Positions 1 through 9,974 of a stretch of DNA of 64,000 bases are shown piece by piece. The stretch covers positions 3,100,001 through 3,164,000 of the forward strand of contig NZ_CP077970.1 in the NCBI RefSeq assembly GCF_024758505.1. Reading direction: 5' to 3'. A program made the position numbers and the translations under genes. A model generated the notes under the pieces. The model saw nothing but the letters and a program-made list of their open reading frames with translations. It was not told the DNA's origin and did not search any database. Numbering within the stretch: the stretch's first letter is position 1; each line of letters starts with the position of its first letter. The stretch comes from Bradyrhizobium arachidis (GTDB lineage Bacteria > Pseudomonadota > Alphaproteobacteria > Rhizobiales > Xanthobacteraceae).

Positions 1-331
1 GCACCTTGGTCCAGTCTGCCTCGAGCTCCTCGGCGACGATCAGCGGCAGGCTGGTGCGAACGCCGGTGCCCATCTCCGCGCGATGCGCGACGATGGTCAC
101 GATGCCGTCGGGCGCGATCGCGACGAACACACGTGGGTCGACCACGACGCCATGCGGCATCTTGCCGGCGCCGGTTTCATAGGCAAAAGCCTGGCGCGAC
201 ATCACGGGGGCGGCCAGCACGAAGCCGCCGGTGATGCCAAGGCCCTTCAGGATGCTGCGGCGTGATACCTTCTCGATCCTGACATGCTTCTCGAAGCCGC
301 GAAGGCTTGCAGGGTTCTCGATGAAATTCAT
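1..331 (-). CDS. Molybdopterin-binding large subunit of a xanthine dehydrogenase-family oxidoreductase (5' part only)
   Basis: Only the first 110 codons are in the window; the gene runs off the left edge. The ATG lies two bases after the stop of the 2Fe-2S subunit, so the two are one operon. Residues near 24 read RRSILKG followed by a hydrophobic stretch, which looks like a Tat signal. The next part contains VFVAIAPDG and HRAEMGTGVRTSLP, the usual start of the large subunit in the isoquinoline 1-oxidoreductase / periplasmic aldehyde oxidase group. This subunit would carry the molybdenum-cytosine-dinucleotide cofactor and the substrate site. The substrate cannot be told from this fragment. Family call is firm, specificity unknown. 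Confidence 0.85.
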   Translation of the reverse strand, partial: MNFIENPASLRGFEKHVRIEKVSRRSILKGLGITGGFVLAAPVMSRQAFAYETGAGKMPHGVVVDPRVFVAIAPDGIVTIVAHRAEMGTGVRTSLPLIVAEELEADWTKV

Positions 332-333
332 GG

Positions 334-786
334 TCACACCCCCGTCGATGCGAGATGGACGGCGTTCTCGATGCGCTGGTAGCAGCCGCAACGGCAGATG
401 TTGCCGGACATCGCCTCGCGGATCTGGTCGTGCGAGGGCTTCTGGTTGTCCATCAGCAGCGCGGCGGCCTGCATGATCTGGCCGGCCTGGCAGAAGCCGC
501 ATTGCGGCACGTTGAGCTGGCGCCAGGCTTTTTGCACGGGATGATCGCCGTTCGGGTGCAGGCCTTCGATGGTGGTGACCTCGCGGCCGGCGACATCGTT
601 GACCGAGGTGACGCAGGCGCGCACGGCTTCCTTGTCGATGATCACGGTGCAGGCGCCGCACAGGGCCTGGCCGCAGCCGAATTTTGTGCCGGTCAGGCCG
701 GCCTCATCGCGAAGATACCAGAGGAGGGGAAGATCCGGGTCGCCGTCCCAGCTTTGTTCCTGGCCGTTGATTTTTATTTTGATCAT
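334..786 (-). CDS. 2Fe-2S small subunit of molybdenum hydroxylase (IorA/CoxS type)
   Basis: A 150-residue protein with the two-domain layout of xanthine dehydrogenase-family iron-sulfur subunits. The N-terminal ferredoxin-like domain has [11 protein letters not shown] (plant-type 2Fe-2S cluster). The C-terminal helical domain has CGFCQAGQ and [12 protein letters not shown] (second cluster). It passes electrons from the molybdenum subunit encoded directly downstream. The length is standard for IorA-type subunits. No FAD subunit gene lies between the two, as is usual for the periplasmic two-subunit enzymes that hand electrons to cytochromes. Start ATG at 786. Confidence 0.93.
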   Translation of the reverse strand: MIKIKINGQEQSWDGDPDLPLLWYLRDEAGLTGTKFGCGQALCGACTVIIDKEAVRACVTSVNDVAGREVTTIEGLHPNGDHPVQKAWRQLNVPQCGFCQAGQIMQAAALLMDNQKPSHDQIREAMSGNICRCGCYQRIENAVHLASTGV

Positions 787-1262
787 GATTGGTCCTCGCT
801 CTTTTTAAGCTGTTGAACTGCTCTGGCGTGAATTCGGACGGCGATGGTTTGCCATGCATCCCGCTTCCCACGCCGGGCAAATCCCGGGAGGGCGGTCGGG
901 ATAGATGGGATGTGTCTGGAATGTGCGCGATATCTCCCGTTTTGAACTAAAATTGAATTGCCATTTGCGTGCGCCGCGGCCCGCGTAGCGCGGCCGGAGA
1001 CCGGCAGGGCCGGCATCACGGCCGCTTGCCCTCCACGTGCAGAGATTGCATCGACGGTTTGTCAAAAGCAGGGCGCGACAGGCGCAGCGCAGCTCGCGTT
1101 GCCTTGCAAGGCAGCCAAAACAAGGCGGCCAAAAAAATGCTTCGCCCGCAAGTTTGCACGGACGAAGCAAGAGACCTCAGTCGAGGGAGAGAGAAACGCT
1201 TGAAGCCATCTTCAATCAGGAAGGTGGCGACACTGCGGAGTCCAACGGACTTTAAGACTGAG

Positions 1263-1291
1263 GGCAGTCAAAATTTGGGGCAGTCAAAATT
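1263..1291. repeat. Direct repeat, 13 bases, 16-base period
   Basis: GGCAGTCAAAATT occurs at 1263-1275 and again at 1279-1291. Two copies with a 16-base period in a promoter-sized gap suggest a tandem regulator site, but no neighbouring regulator is identified. The repeat is seen directly; the function is a guess. Confidence 0.45.
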
Positions 1292-1370
1292 CGAAGTCCG
1301 GCCGCGTCACGCAGAAAATGAGGCGGAATGGCTGACCATTCCCGCGCGAAACGCCCGAAGATCGATCGCT

Positions 1371-1402
1371 GTCCCGCCGGTGAATGTCTCAACCGGCGGG
1401 AC
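1371..1402. terminator. Stem-loop after the gfa operon
   Basis: Perfect 11-base arms (1371-1381 with 1392-1402, GTCCCGCCGGT and its complement) around a 10-base loop, about 75 bases past the gfa stop on the minus strand. There is no T-run after it on either strand, so it may act as a 3' mRNA-protecting hairpin or a Rho-assisted end rather than a classic intrinsic terminator. Confidence 0.45.
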
Positions 1403-1476
1403 GGCAGCGTTGTCTCAGACTACGCGGCCTAGTCTCAGGCAGCCTCGTCTCAGGCGGCCTTGTTAGGCAGCCTTTG

Positions 1477-2040
1477 TCAGGCGGCCTTGGACTTTGCCAC
1501 ATGGGTTGCGATCGCGTCCATCAGCGGCGGCGACAGGCAGTCATAGGGCTCGAGCCCGATCTCCTTCAGACGTCCGCGAATGGCGCCCATCTGCTCCGGC
1601 TTGACGCCGGACTCGATGATCGAGGAGACGAAGGCGGCGAATTGCGGCGCCTGCGAGCCCTGCTCCTGGAACAGCTCGGGATGGATGAAGTCGAGGCCGT
1701 AGAAGGGGTGACCCTTGTTCTCGATGCGGCCGTACATGTGGGTGCCGCAGGCCTTGCAGGCGTAGCGTTGGATCACCGCTGCCGGATCGACGATCGCGAG
1801 CTTGTCGCCGTTCTCGAGCACGCTGACGTTCTGGCGCGGTACCACGGCGACGACGGAGAACGTCGCGCCCGACGGCTTCCAGCACTTGGTGCAGCCGCAG
1901 GCGTGGTTATGGGCGACGTCGCCCTTGATGCCGACCTTGACCTGATGGTCCTTGCATTTGCAGGCCAGGGTACCGCCGGCAAAGCTGCCGCTGCCCTGTT
2001 TAAGGCCGTTGTCGATCGAGGGATGAAGAGCAACAGACAT
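1477..2040 (-). CDS. gfa: S-(hydroxymethyl)glutathione synthase (glutathione-dependent formaldehyde-activating enzyme)
   Basis: A 187-residue GFA-family protein. It would speed the joining of formaldehyde to glutathione in the cytoplasm, feeding the dehydrogenase encoded just upstream. Zinc-binding cysteines typical of the family are visible: CKCKDH near residue 28, [11 protein letters not shown] near 48 and [10 protein letters not shown] near 100. It is the last gene of the xoxF-xoxG-frmA-gfa operon, 32 bases after frmA, with a GGAGG ribosome site before the ATG at 2040. Length fits the family (about 190). The stop region is followed by repeated near-copies of its last codons. Confidence 0.95.
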   Translation of the reverse strand: MSVALHPSIDNGLKQGSGSFAGGTLACKCKDHQVKVGIKGDVAHNHACGCTKCWKPSGATFSVVAVVPRQNVSVLENGDKLAIVDPAAVIQRYACKACGTHMYGRIENKGHPFYGLDFIHPELFQEQGSQAPQFAAFVSSIIESGVKPEQMGAIRGRLKEIGLEPYDCLSPPLMDAIATHVAKSKAA

Positions 2041-2072
2041 GGGTCAATCCTCCTTGGTGAGCCGGTTTTGGT

Positions 2073-3182
<1,110 letters not shown>

Positions 3183-3210
3183 CGTAAACTCCTCAAATTC
3201 TCGCAGGGAC

Positions 3211-3229
3211 GCCGAGAAGTAGTCTCGGC
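3211..3229. other. Small intercistronic hairpin between xoxG and frmA
   Basis: GCCGAGA (3211-3217) pairs with TCTCGGC (3223-3229) across a 5-base loop, in the 61-base gap between the cytochrome and dehydrogenase genes. It may mark an mRNA processing point. Weak evidence on its own. Confidence 0.35.
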
Positions 3230-3243
3230 AGCCTTCGTAACGT

Positions 3244-3765
3244 TCATTTCTTGCCCATGCAGGAGTCTTCCGCCTTGGTGTAGGCCTCCGGTTTCTCCTC
3301 TTTCTTGCCAGGACGCTGCCGGCCCCAGGCCTCCGTAGAGCGGGCGCGCAGATAGACGTACAGATCGTCCATGTAGCAGGCGACGTTCGGGTTATCGCCG
3401 AAGGCCGGCATCACGTTCTCCGCCGCGGTCGAGATGTTTTTGCGGCCGGAGGCGATCACGCCGATGAAGTCGCCATAGCTCATGGTCTTGACCGAATCCT
3501 TCAGCGCCGGTGCGTAGGTGGATCCCATGCCGTCCGGACCATGGCAGACGTGACAGTCGGAGTGATAGCGGCGGTATCCGGAATAGGTGAACCAGTCCAC
3601 GGTGCCGTCGGCCGAAATCTTGTAGGTCGGGTTTCCGTCCTTATCGAGCCACTTGCCGTCCTCTTCCTTCTGGACGGCAGTCGGGTCGCCGGGGCCGTCC
3701 GCACGTGCAAGTCCTCCGGACGCAGCGACGACGATGGCGACGATGGCAATGCAGATTTTACGCAA
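3244..3765 (-). CDS. xoxG: c-type cytochrome of methanol metabolism, electron acceptor of XoxF (XoxG-like)
   Basis: A 173-residue periplasmic cytochrome c. Residues 1-22 are a signal peptide. The heme site is CHVCH (Cys71, Cys74, His75), and Met119 in NVMPAFGD is the likely sixth ligand. Two more cysteines follow the heme site, Cys130 and Cys169. With the two heme cysteines this fits the four-cysteine 'c-type cytochrome, methanol metabolism-related' family. It lies 80 bases downstream of xoxF, separated by a strong stem-loop, and would take electrons from PQQH2 in XoxF. It is not the classic MxaG sequence, so the symbol is based on position and family. Confidence 0.85.
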   Translation of the reverse strand: MRKICIAIVAIVVAASGGLARADGPGDPTAVQKEEDGKWLDKDGNPTYKISADGTVDWFTYSGYRRYHSDCHVCHGPDGMGSTYAPALKDSVKTMSYGDFIGVIASGRKNISTAAENVMPAFGDNPNVACYMDDLYVYLRARSTEAWGRQRPGKKEEKPEAYTKAEDSCMGKK

Positions 3766-3798
3766 GAGAGTTTCCTCGAAGACGCTCGGTGAGACGAG

Positions 3799-3827
3799 CC
3801 GGCGCGTGGATTGGATCCACGCGCCGG
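3799..3827. other. Strong stem-loop between xoxF and xoxG
   Basis: A perfect 13-base-arm hairpin with a 3-base loop (arms 3799-3811 and 3815-3827), starting 19 bases upstream of the xoxF stop in plus coordinates read leftward into the 80-base gap before xoxG. No T-run follows. It probably protects the 3' end of xoxF mRNA or partly ends transcription, giving more dehydrogenase than cytochrome. Function is inferred; the structure is seen. Confidence 0.6.
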
Positions 3828-3845
3828 GACGAGACGAAGGTGACG

Positions 3846-5654
3846 CTAGTTCGACGGCAGCGCGAACACCGTCAGCGTTCCGCCGAGCGCCGTGTAGTTC
3901 GAGAGCGCCGCGTAGCCGCCGACTGCGCCGAGGCCTGCGGTCGGATCGGTCAGACCTGCCGCCAGACCGATGCCGGCCCAGCCGCCCACACCGGAGAGCA
4001 CTGCGACATACTGCTTGCCGCCGTTCTCATAGGTGGTGACGTTGCCGATGATGCCGGAAGGAGTCTTGAACTTGTAGAGCTCCTTGCCGGACTTGGCGTC
4101 GACCGCCTTCAGGTAGCCTTCGAGCGTGCCGTAGAACACCACGCCGCCGGCCGTTGCGAGAGCGCCTGACCAGACCGAGAACTGCTCCTTGTTCGACCAG
4201 ACGATCTTGCCGGTCTTGCCGTCCCAGGCGATGAAGTTACCCATATGGGTCTCACCCTGCGGCGGATACATCGAGAGCGTCGCACCCACATAGGGCTGGC
4301 CCGCGGTGTAGCTCACCTTGAACGGTTCGTAGTCCATGCAGACGTGGTTGGTCGGAACGTAGAACAGTTGCGTGTCCGGCGAGTAGGCTGCCGGCTGCTC
4401 GTCCTTGGTGCCGAGCGCGGCCGGGCAGATGCCCTTGGTGTTCTTGTCCTCGCCGCCTTTTTCAGTCGAAGCCGCGTCAAGAACCTTCGGACGGCCGTAG
4501 GTCGGCGAGTTCTTGTCCATGTCGACGCCGGAGGTCCAGTTCACCTTCGGATCGTACTTCTCGGCGACCAGAAGTTCGCCGGTCTCACGATCGAGGGTGT
4601 AGCCGAGACCGTTGCGATCGAAATGGGTCAGGATCTTGCGCGCCTGGCCGTTGATCTGCTGGTCGGAGAGGATCATCTCGTTGACGCCGTCATAGTCCCA
4701 CTCGTCGTGGGGCGTCATCTGATAGACCCACTTGGCCATGCCGGTGTCCGCATCGCGCGCGAAAATGGTCATCGACCACTTGTTGTCGCCCGGACGCTGC
4801 TTCGGATTCCAGGTCGAGGGGTTGCCCGACCCGTAGTAGACGAGGTTCAGAGCGGGATCGTAGGACATCCAGCCCCAGGTGCAGCCGCCGCCGATCTTCC
4901 ACTGATCGCCTTGCCAGGTCTTCAAGCTGGAGTCGGCACCGACCGGCTTGCCGAGTGCCGTGGTCTTGGCCGGATCGAACTTGATCTGGTCATCCGGGCC
5001 CTCGGAGTAGGCGCGCCAGGCCTGCTTGCCGGTCTTGAGGTCGTAAGCGGTGACGTGACATTGCACGCCGAACTCACCACCGGAGATGCCGACCAGCACC
5101 TTGTCCTTGACGACGAGCGCTGCCGAGGTACCGGTCTCGCCCTTCGCAGGGTTGCCGTTGGTCGAGCTCCAGGCGACCTGACCGGTCTTGGCGTCGAGCG
5201 CAACGAGGTTGGTGTCGGCCTGATGCAGGATGATCTTGCCGTCGCCGTAGGCGAGGCCGCGATTGACGGTGTCGCAGCACATCACGGGGATGACGTTCGG
5301 ATCCTGCTTCGGCTCGTACTTCCAGACGATCTTGTTCTCGTTTGAAAGGTCAATGGCGTAGACCTTGTTCGGGAACGGCGTATGGACGTACATCATGTTG
5401 CCGATGATGAGCGGTCCACCTTCGTGACCGCGCAGCACGCCGGTGGAGAAGGTCCACGCGACCTGCAGCTTGCCGACGTTCGCGGCGGTAATCTGGTTGA
5501 GCTTGGAGTAGCGGGTGTTGGCGTAGTCACCCGCCGGCATCACCCAGTCTTTCGGGTTCTGCGACATCTTTATCAGCTCATCGTTGGCTGAGGCGCTGCC
5601 GGCGGCGAAAATCGCCGCAGAGCCGAGATAGGTCGCGAGTAGTGCCTTGCGCAT
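3846..5654 (-). CDS. xoxF: Lanthanide-dependent PQQ methanol dehydrogenase XoxF
   Basis: A 602-residue quinoprotein with signal peptide [16 protein letters not shown]...ASA. It oxidises methanol in the periplasm using PQQ. The vicinal disulfide pair is Cys126-Cys127 (VMCCDTV). The catalytic Asp320 is followed two residues later by Asp322 (WDYDGVNE). That extra aspartate is the known mark of lanthanide-type XoxF; calcium-type MxaF has alanine there. Beta-propeller 'W motif' repeats ([16 protein letters not shown]) run through it. The frame extends to 5864, but AGGAGG lies 7 bases from the ATG at 5654 and only one base from the ATG at 5660, so 5654 is preferred. It heads the xoxF-xoxG-frmA-gfa operon and faces an AraC-type regulator. 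Confidence 0.97.
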   Translation of the reverse strand: MRKALLATYLGSAAIFAAGSASANDELIKMSQNPKDWVMPAGDYANTRYSKLNQITAANVGKLQVAWTFSTGVLRGHEGGPLIIGNMMYVHTPFPNKVYAIDLSNENKIVWKYEPKQDPNVIPVMCCDTVNRGLAYGDGKIILHQADTNLVALDAKTGQVAWSSTNGNPAKGETGTSAALVVKDKVLVGISGGEFGVQCHVTAYDLKTGKQAWRAYSEGPDDQIKFDPAKTTALGKPVGADSSLKTWQGDQWKIGGGCTWGWMSYDPALNLVYYGSGNPSTWNPKQRPGDNKWSMTIFARDADTGMAKWVYQMTPHDEWDYDGVNEMILSDQQINGQARKILTHFDRNGLGYTLDRETGELLVAEKYDPKVNWTSGVDMDKNSPTYGRPKVLDAASTEKGGEDKNTKGICPAALGTKDEQPAAYSPDTQLFYVPTNHVCMDYEPFKVSYTAGQPYVGATLSMYPPQGETHMGNFIAWDGKTGKIVWSNKEQFSVWSGALATAGGVVFYGTLEGYLKAVDAKSGKELYKFKTPSGIIGNVTTYENGGKQYVAVLSGVGGWAGIGLAAGLTDPTAGLGAVGGYAALSNYTALGGTLTVFALPSN

Positions 5655-6174
5655 AGTCATTCCTCCTAGGTCTCGTTTATCTGTTTCCGAAGCATTGCTT
5701 TTCGCTGGGCATTGTCGTCCAGCGTCTGCTCGTGCAGGGCGGTCACGTTCTGGACCAGAAACGATGTGGGGCTGTTTCCTCCTCCTGGTATGAGCCATTC
5801 CTGGTATGGGCTCTGGGGCCGCGATTTGAGGGTGCGGTCCATTTTCTTGTTGTTCCTGCCGCAATCCCTAATCCGTTCGGCAACGGGAAACTTGCCCAAG
5901 AGGGAAACCGCTTTGCTTCACAGCGCATGGAGTCAATTTTTTTGATTTTGCAGTAGCGAATTCAGCGGCTTCTGCTTTGCCCAGTCTCGGGCACAGCACT
6001 TAGGTTCCCCTTGACGGCGCTGCAACTAAGGCGGAGGATTATCAGTTAAGGATGGCAGCGGAGCAGGGCGCTTGCTCCAAAAGACCGCCCTAATTTGAGG
6101 TAAACGTCGCTTTTTCGTGATGGGGGGCCTCTGGGCGTTCCTGTCGCGATTCGGGTCAAATCAGTGGCTGGATC
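5655..6174. promoter_or_regulatory. Divergent control region between xoxF and the AraC-type regulator
   Basis: About 520 bases without a gene. It must hold the xoxF promoter and that of the regulator. A near-perfect 12-base direct repeat lies at 5784-5811. An A/T-rich run (5933-5949) is the only strongly A/T stretch. No riboswitch or known RNA fold is recognised. Confidence 0.6.
5784..5811. promoter_or_regulatory. Candidate AraC-type operator (tandem repeat) upstream of xoxF
   Basis: CCTGGTATGAGC (5784-5795) and CCTGGTATGGGC (5800-5811) are direct repeats with a 16-base period, about 130-160 bases upstream of the xoxF start. AraC-family proteins commonly bind two direct half-sites on one DNA face. 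The divergent AraC gene starting at 6175 is the natural candidate to bind here. Confidence 0.5.
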
Positions 6175-7143
6175 ATGTCCGATACAATTCACACGCTCTC
6201 GACGACCGGACTGACGCCGAAGAAGCAGATCCAGAGCTGGATCGACGGGTTGACGAGTCTGTGCGGCCATTTCGATGTCGATCCCTTGGAAGCGTCGTCG
6301 CTCGAGGGCCGGATCGACTACACCACCATCTCGCGATTGAAGCTCTGCCAGATCGAGGTGAGCCAGCATCGCATCGCGCACACGCTGGCACGCGCGAAGG
6401 CGAACGAGCATCCCTACATCAAGATTCACTTCCAGACCTACGGCGTGTCCTATTTCGAGCAGGAGGGCCGCCACATCGAATTGATGCCGGGCGACATCAT
6501 CGCCTATGACGTGTCCTGCCCGCACTCCATCATCAGCCCGGCCTTCACCCGCCATGACGTCGTGATCGTGCCGAAAGCGCTCTTGCGCGACCGCGGTTTC
6601 CCGTCGCAGCGAATGCCCGCCTGCAAGCTGTCGGCGCGCACCGGCACGGGGCGGATCGCCCACGACTTCGTCCACGCCACGTTCGACGAGGCCGCAAAGC
6701 TATCGGCGAACAGCGCGGTCGGCGTTGCCGATTCGCTGATCGACCTCCTTCTGCTGCCGTTGCGCGAAGCCGACACGATGTTCGATCGCGTCGGCCCGGA
6801 GGCGATGTATGTCCGTGCGCAGTTCTTCATCCGCGAGCATTTGCGCGATCCGGATCTCTGCATCGACCAGATCTCGGCCGAGCTCGGCTGCTCCAAGCGC
6901 TATCTGCACATGCTGTTTTCCGAGCGCGGCACCACGGTCAGCGACTACATCTGGCAGGCACGGCTGCAGAACTGCCGCCAGGAGCTCGAGGCGCACGCGG
7001 GCAAGACCATCACCGACGTCGCCTTCTCCTGGGGCTTCTCCAGCTCCTCGCATTTCAGCCGGGTGTTCCGGAAGTATTTTGGCGTCGTGCCCTCGTCGAT
7101 CCACAAGGCGCAGCAGAACGCCGCGTCCTCCGGCGAGCATTAG
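6175..7143 (+). CDS. AraC-family transcriptional regulator divergent to xoxF
   Basis: A 322-residue protein. Residues about 40-200 form an AraC_binding_2-like cupin domain (ISRLKLCQIEVSQHRI, YFEQEGRHIELMPGDIIAYD). Residues about 215-315 form the double helix-turn-helix (DQISAELGCSKRYLHMLFS and ITDVAFSWGFSSSSHFSRVFRK). It is transcribed away from the xoxF operon and shares its control region, so it probably controls methanol-oxidation genes. The inducer (alcohol, aldehyde, aromatic methoxyl product, or other) cannot be read from sequence. The ATG at 6175 is the only good start. Confidence 0.88.
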   Translation: MSDTIHTLSTTGLTPKKQIQSWIDGLTSLCGHFDVDPLEASSLEGRIDYTTISRLKLCQIEVSQHRIAHTLARAKANEHPYIKIHFQTYGVSYFEQEGRHIELMPGDIIAYDVSCPHSIISPAFTRHDVVIVPKALLRDRGFPSQRMPACKLSARTGTGRIAHDFVHATFDEAAKLSANSAVGVADSLIDLLLLPLREADTMFDRVGPEAMYVRAQFFIREHLRDPDLCIDQISAELGCSKRYLHMLFSERGTTVSDYIWQARLQNCRQELEAHAGKTITDVAFSWGFSSSSHFSRVFRKYFGVVPSSIHKAQQNAASSGEH

Positions 7144-7221
7144 GCGCAAGGTCGGCAACCAGCCCCGCGCCGAATTCAATCCCGACACTCCGGCGTGCGC
7201 GCTGCCTCAGTTCAATAGGGC

Positions 7222-7647
7222 TCAGGTCAACGGGGCGGCGTAGGGGATGCTCGCTACGAGCGCGACGAGCAGCACCGCGTTGCAGAGCATGCCGACCCAA
7301 TGCAGCCGGCGCAGCCGTCGCGGCGCCTCGGCGTCACCCGCATCCCGGGCGCTGAGCTGATCATCCATCCGTTGCATGAAGGAGCGGCGTCCCCAGATCG
7401 CCAACGCCGTGATCAGGCCGACGCCGATCGCGATCAGCGGTCGGCCTTCCACGAGGAAGGCCACCGTCCCGATCACACCCGCAACCCGCATGACCAGGAA
7501 ATGGGCATTGAACAGGCCGCGCAACAGTTGCGCGACGGGCTGGATGTCGAGCTTCACCAGCAGGAAGGCCGGCGAGGCCAGGGTAAAATAGCCCATCGGA
7601 AAGATCAGGATGATCATGGCGGCGATGGTGACGGGATCAGGCGTCAT
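7222..7647 (-). CDS. Small integral membrane protein, unknown function
   Basis: A 141-residue protein if started at the ATG at 7647; the open frame reaches 7731, but the extra N-terminus (SNRPADRTRRADR) is not membrane-like. Four hydrophobic segments are visible: IAAMIILIFPMGYFTL, FLVMRVAGVIGTVAFLV, PLIAIGVGLITALAIW and WVGMLCNAVLLVALVAS. A short charged loop (RMDDQLSARDAGDAEAPRR) lies before the last one. I do not recognise the family. It is followed on the same strand after the AraC gene with no clear partner. Confidence 0.7.
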   Translation of the reverse strand: MTPDPVTIAAMIILIFPMGYFTLASPAFLLVKLDIQPVAQLLRGLFNAHFLVMRVAGVIGTVAFLVEGRPLIAIGVGLITALAIWGRRSFMQRMDDQLSARDAGDAEAPRRLRRLHWVGMLCNAVLLVALVASIPYAAPLT

Positions 7648-7797
7648 GCGATCGGCCCTTCGTGTCCGGTCCGCGGGGCGGTTGCTCCGGCATTGGTCCA
7701 CAATCATAGCGGCAGGATCGGCCTTCGACACTAGGCTTTGGTCGGATATGTCGTCACGAAACCGGGCCTCCGTGCCCCCTGGAGGTCGGGTTCGCGC

Positions 7798-8820
7798 TTA
7801 GCCCGCCTTGGCGGCCTTCTGCGCAAGGCGCCGCCAGACGATGTCCGTGAGCGCCACCGCGATCAGGCCAAAGGTGCCGCCCATGAGCACGTTCGCCACG
7901 CGCTCTTCGGCGACGCCGCTTGCGCCGCCGACGAAGGCCGCGGCAAGGGCGATCAGAAAGCAGCGCAGGCCAAAACCCACGGCGTAGCGCGAGAAGGCAA
8001 TCAGCGTCAGCGTCGCCCCTAACACTGCGAGCGAATAGCCGATCCGGCTCGGCGGCAACGCGATTCCGACCAGCAGGCCGAGCGGTACGCCGACCAGCGC
8101 CCCGATCGCCCTCAGCTTCAGCTTGCCGGTGGACGCCGAGAGATCGCCGACCACGACGCTTGCGGCCGACCAGATCACCCATTGGCCCTGCGCGAGGTTC
8201 AGCACCTCGACTAACGCGGCTGCTGCGAACACCGCGATGGCGGTCGCGGCCGCCGGCACAAACCATTGCGCTACTGCCGGCCCGTAGGCGGCCGGCACGG
8301 CCTCACCGTGCCGCCGGTCGAGAAACTGAATCCCGCAAACGAGGGCCAGCGCAATCGGTGACGACGCGATGATGACACCGGCATGACGGAGCGCCTCCTG
8401 CGCACTCACGCCCTCGCGCACCTCGCAGGCGAGATAGACGGCCGGGATGAACACCCAATTGCCCAGCGTTCGCAACGCCTCTCCGTAGCGCGTCACCGCC
8501 ACCGCCAGGAACGCGGCGAGCGCCGTCAGCGACACGAACAGCGGCTTGACGGGCGCAGCGAGGAAGAGCGTGCCGAAGGTGACGAGGATGACGATGTAGT
8601 GCAGGACGACGGCACGCGGCGCCAGCCGAAGTCTTAGCGCGGGGATCAGCAGCGAGATCGCGACCAGGCCGAGGTTGAGCAGTGCCGGCTCGCTCAGGAC
8701 GAAATAGGCGGCGACCAGCGGACCGACGACGACCAGCGCGCGCGAAAGCTCGCTGGCCTTGATCTCCCTGGCGAGGACATCCCGTAACCTTGCCGCGAGC
8801 GGTGCTGTCGGCGGGCTCAC
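7798..8820 (-). CDS. FUSC-like multi-pass membrane protein
   Basis: A 340-residue, very hydrophobic protein with about ten membrane segments in two similar halves, the layout of FUSC / aromatic-acid-exporter-like proteins (YccS, AaeB) but without their long cytoplasmic part. Examples are LVVVGPLVAAYFVLS, LGLVAISLLIPALRL and LGATLTLIAFSRYAVGF. The start is GTG at 8820 with a poor ribosome site; no later ATG keeps the first segment. It may move small acids out of the cell, but substrate and direction are not shown by the sequence. Confidence 0.7.
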   Translation of the reverse strand: MSPPTAPLAARLRDVLAREIKASELSRALVVVGPLVAAYFVLSEPALLNLGLVAISLLIPALRLRLAPRAVVLHYIVILVTFGTLFLAAPVKPLFVSLTALAAFLAVAVTRYGEALRTLGNWVFIPAVYLACEVREGVSAQEALRHAGVIIASSPIALALVCGIQFLDRRHGEAVPAAYGPAVAQWFVPAAATAIAVFAAAALVEVLNLAQGQWVIWSAASVVVGDLSASTGKLKLRAIGALVGVPLGLLVGIALPPSRIGYSLAVLGATLTLIAFSRYAVGFGLRCFLIALAAAFVGGASGVAEERVANVLMGGTFGLIAVALTDIVWRRLAQKAAKAG

Positions 8821-8905
8821 GAGTCACCAGATTGACGAGATTGACGAACAACGCGACCGCACGACGAGAGCGCGGCCTCAATGCGAGTCCTGCGCAATCT
8901 CTGTG

Positions 8906-9877
8906 TCATTCGATCACTTCATCGGCGCGGGCGAGGACCGTCGAGGGTAGCTCGATTCCCAGTGCTCGCGCGCTGCGCAAGTTGATTCTCAGGTCGAACT
9001 TGGTGGGGCGCTCGAAAGGCAGATCGCCCGGCTTTGCGCCCTTCAGAATGCGATCGAGCAGCGACACCAGGTGACGGGTGGCGTCCGCAAAATCGGGCCC
9101 GAACGACATGAGGGCGCCGTTGGCCACCCAGTCCGGTGAAGGAAAGATCGCCGGAGTCTTGCTCTGGCCGACCAGATTGATGATCTCGGACATGTGCGCG
9201 CTGAGCACGACGTCCGGGACGAATACGAGTGCGTCGAATTCGGCGAGGATTCCAGGCTTCAGAATCTTGGCCAAGTCCGCGGGATCGTCGACGTTGATGG
9301 CTTCGACCGCAAAGCCCAGCTTGCGTCCCGTCTCCAGAACCGGTGTCAGGCTCTGTGCGCCGCTGCTGACTTTCGTTGTCACTGTTCCGAGGCGCACGGC
9401 GCGCGGGGCAACTTCCCGCATCAGCTCGACCCGTTTGATGGTCGTCTCTTCGGAAAAGACCGCGATACCGGTCACGTTGCGCCCGGGACGCGCAAGGCTT
9501 TCGGCAAGGCCTGACGCTACGGGATCGACGGCAGCCAAAGCGATGATCGGAATCGATTGGGTAGCCTTGTGAGCGGCAAGCGCGGCGGGCGTGCTTATCG
9601 CGATGATGGCATCGACGTCACCCTCCTGCACCACGTCCCGCGCGAGCGCAGGAAGCGCGTCGGCATTTCCACCGGCGTTGCGAAACTCAAAGCGAATATT
9701 GCGACCTTCGACGTAACCGAGCTCACGCAGCAGACCTCGGATTGTCTCCACCTGCGCTGCAATGTGGACCGGAGCCAGTAGGACTATGCGTGGTGACTTT
9801 GCCGCCGGTTGCGCACCTGCGACGCCCGGCCAAGCGGCGGCTGCGCCAAGTAGCGTGATGAACCTGCGTCGTTGCAC
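8906..9877 (-). CDS. ABC transporter substrate-binding protein, ABC_sub_bind family
   Basis: A 323-residue exported protein with a Tat-like start (MQRRRFITLLGAAAAWP). The body matches the ABC_sub_bind family that is greatly expanded in Bradyrhizobium and relatives: LRELGYVEGRNIRFEFR, the AAVDPVASGLAESLARPGRN stretch with VTGIAVFS, and the C-terminal FDLRINLRSARALGIELPSTVLARADEVIE-type ending. No permease or ATPase gene is beside it, which is usual for these orphans. Start is GTG at 9877. A second member of the same family lies at 52445-53425. Ligand unknown. Confidence 0.9.
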   Translation of the reverse strand: MQRRRFITLLGAAAAWPGVAGAQPAAKSPRIVLLAPVHIAAQVETIRGLLRELGYVEGRNIRFEFRNAGGNADALPALARDVVQEGDVDAIIAISTPAALAAHKATQSIPIIALAAVDPVASGLAESLARPGRNVTGIAVFSEETTIKRVELMREVAPRAVRLGTVTTKVSSGAQSLTPVLETGRKLGFAVEAINVDDPADLAKILKPGILAEFDALVFVPDVVLSAHMSEIINLVGQSKTPAIFPSPDWVANGALMSFGPDFADATRHLVSLLDRILKGAKPGDLPFERPTKFDLRINLRSARALGIELPSTVLARADEVIE

Positions 9878-9974
9878 TTGGCCTCGCGGGGAGTTCTCGG
9901 CGCAATGCCGGGATTATAGCAGTCGCGGACCACGCCGGGAGTCGGAATATCGGACCGGTTGGTGGGCGGGGCCG

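Larger units (their letters stand above)
787..1476. other. Non-coding stretch between the gfa operon and the molybdenum hydroxylase operon
   Basis: About 690 bases with no convincing gene; the open frames here lack ribosome sites and family features. It should hold the promoter of the molybdenum hydroxylase operon (near 790-960) and the end of the gfa transcript. It contains a 13-base direct repeat (1263-1291), a perfect 11-base-arm stem-loop (1371-1402), and a run of near-identical short units just after gfa (about 1434-1490); these are listed separately. Confidence 0.6.

Noticed and set aside
805..1170. Open frames of 78-165 codons on both strands in the gap left of gfa
   Set aside because: Arg/Ala-rich translations without family features, ribosome sites or consistent start; typical of GC-rich non-coding DNA.
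5661..5760. Possible riboswitch or leader RNA before xoxF
   Set aside because: No known metal- or cofactor-binding RNA pattern could be recognised by eye; only short stems are present.
5655..5864. N-terminal extension of xoxF by 70 codons
   Set aside because: The extension has no homologous character, precedes a good ribosome site and signal peptide, and covers the likely promoter region.
6046..6675. Long minus-strand frame across the AraC gene
   Set aside because: It is antisense to a clear AraC-family gene; its translation is of low-complexity shadow type.
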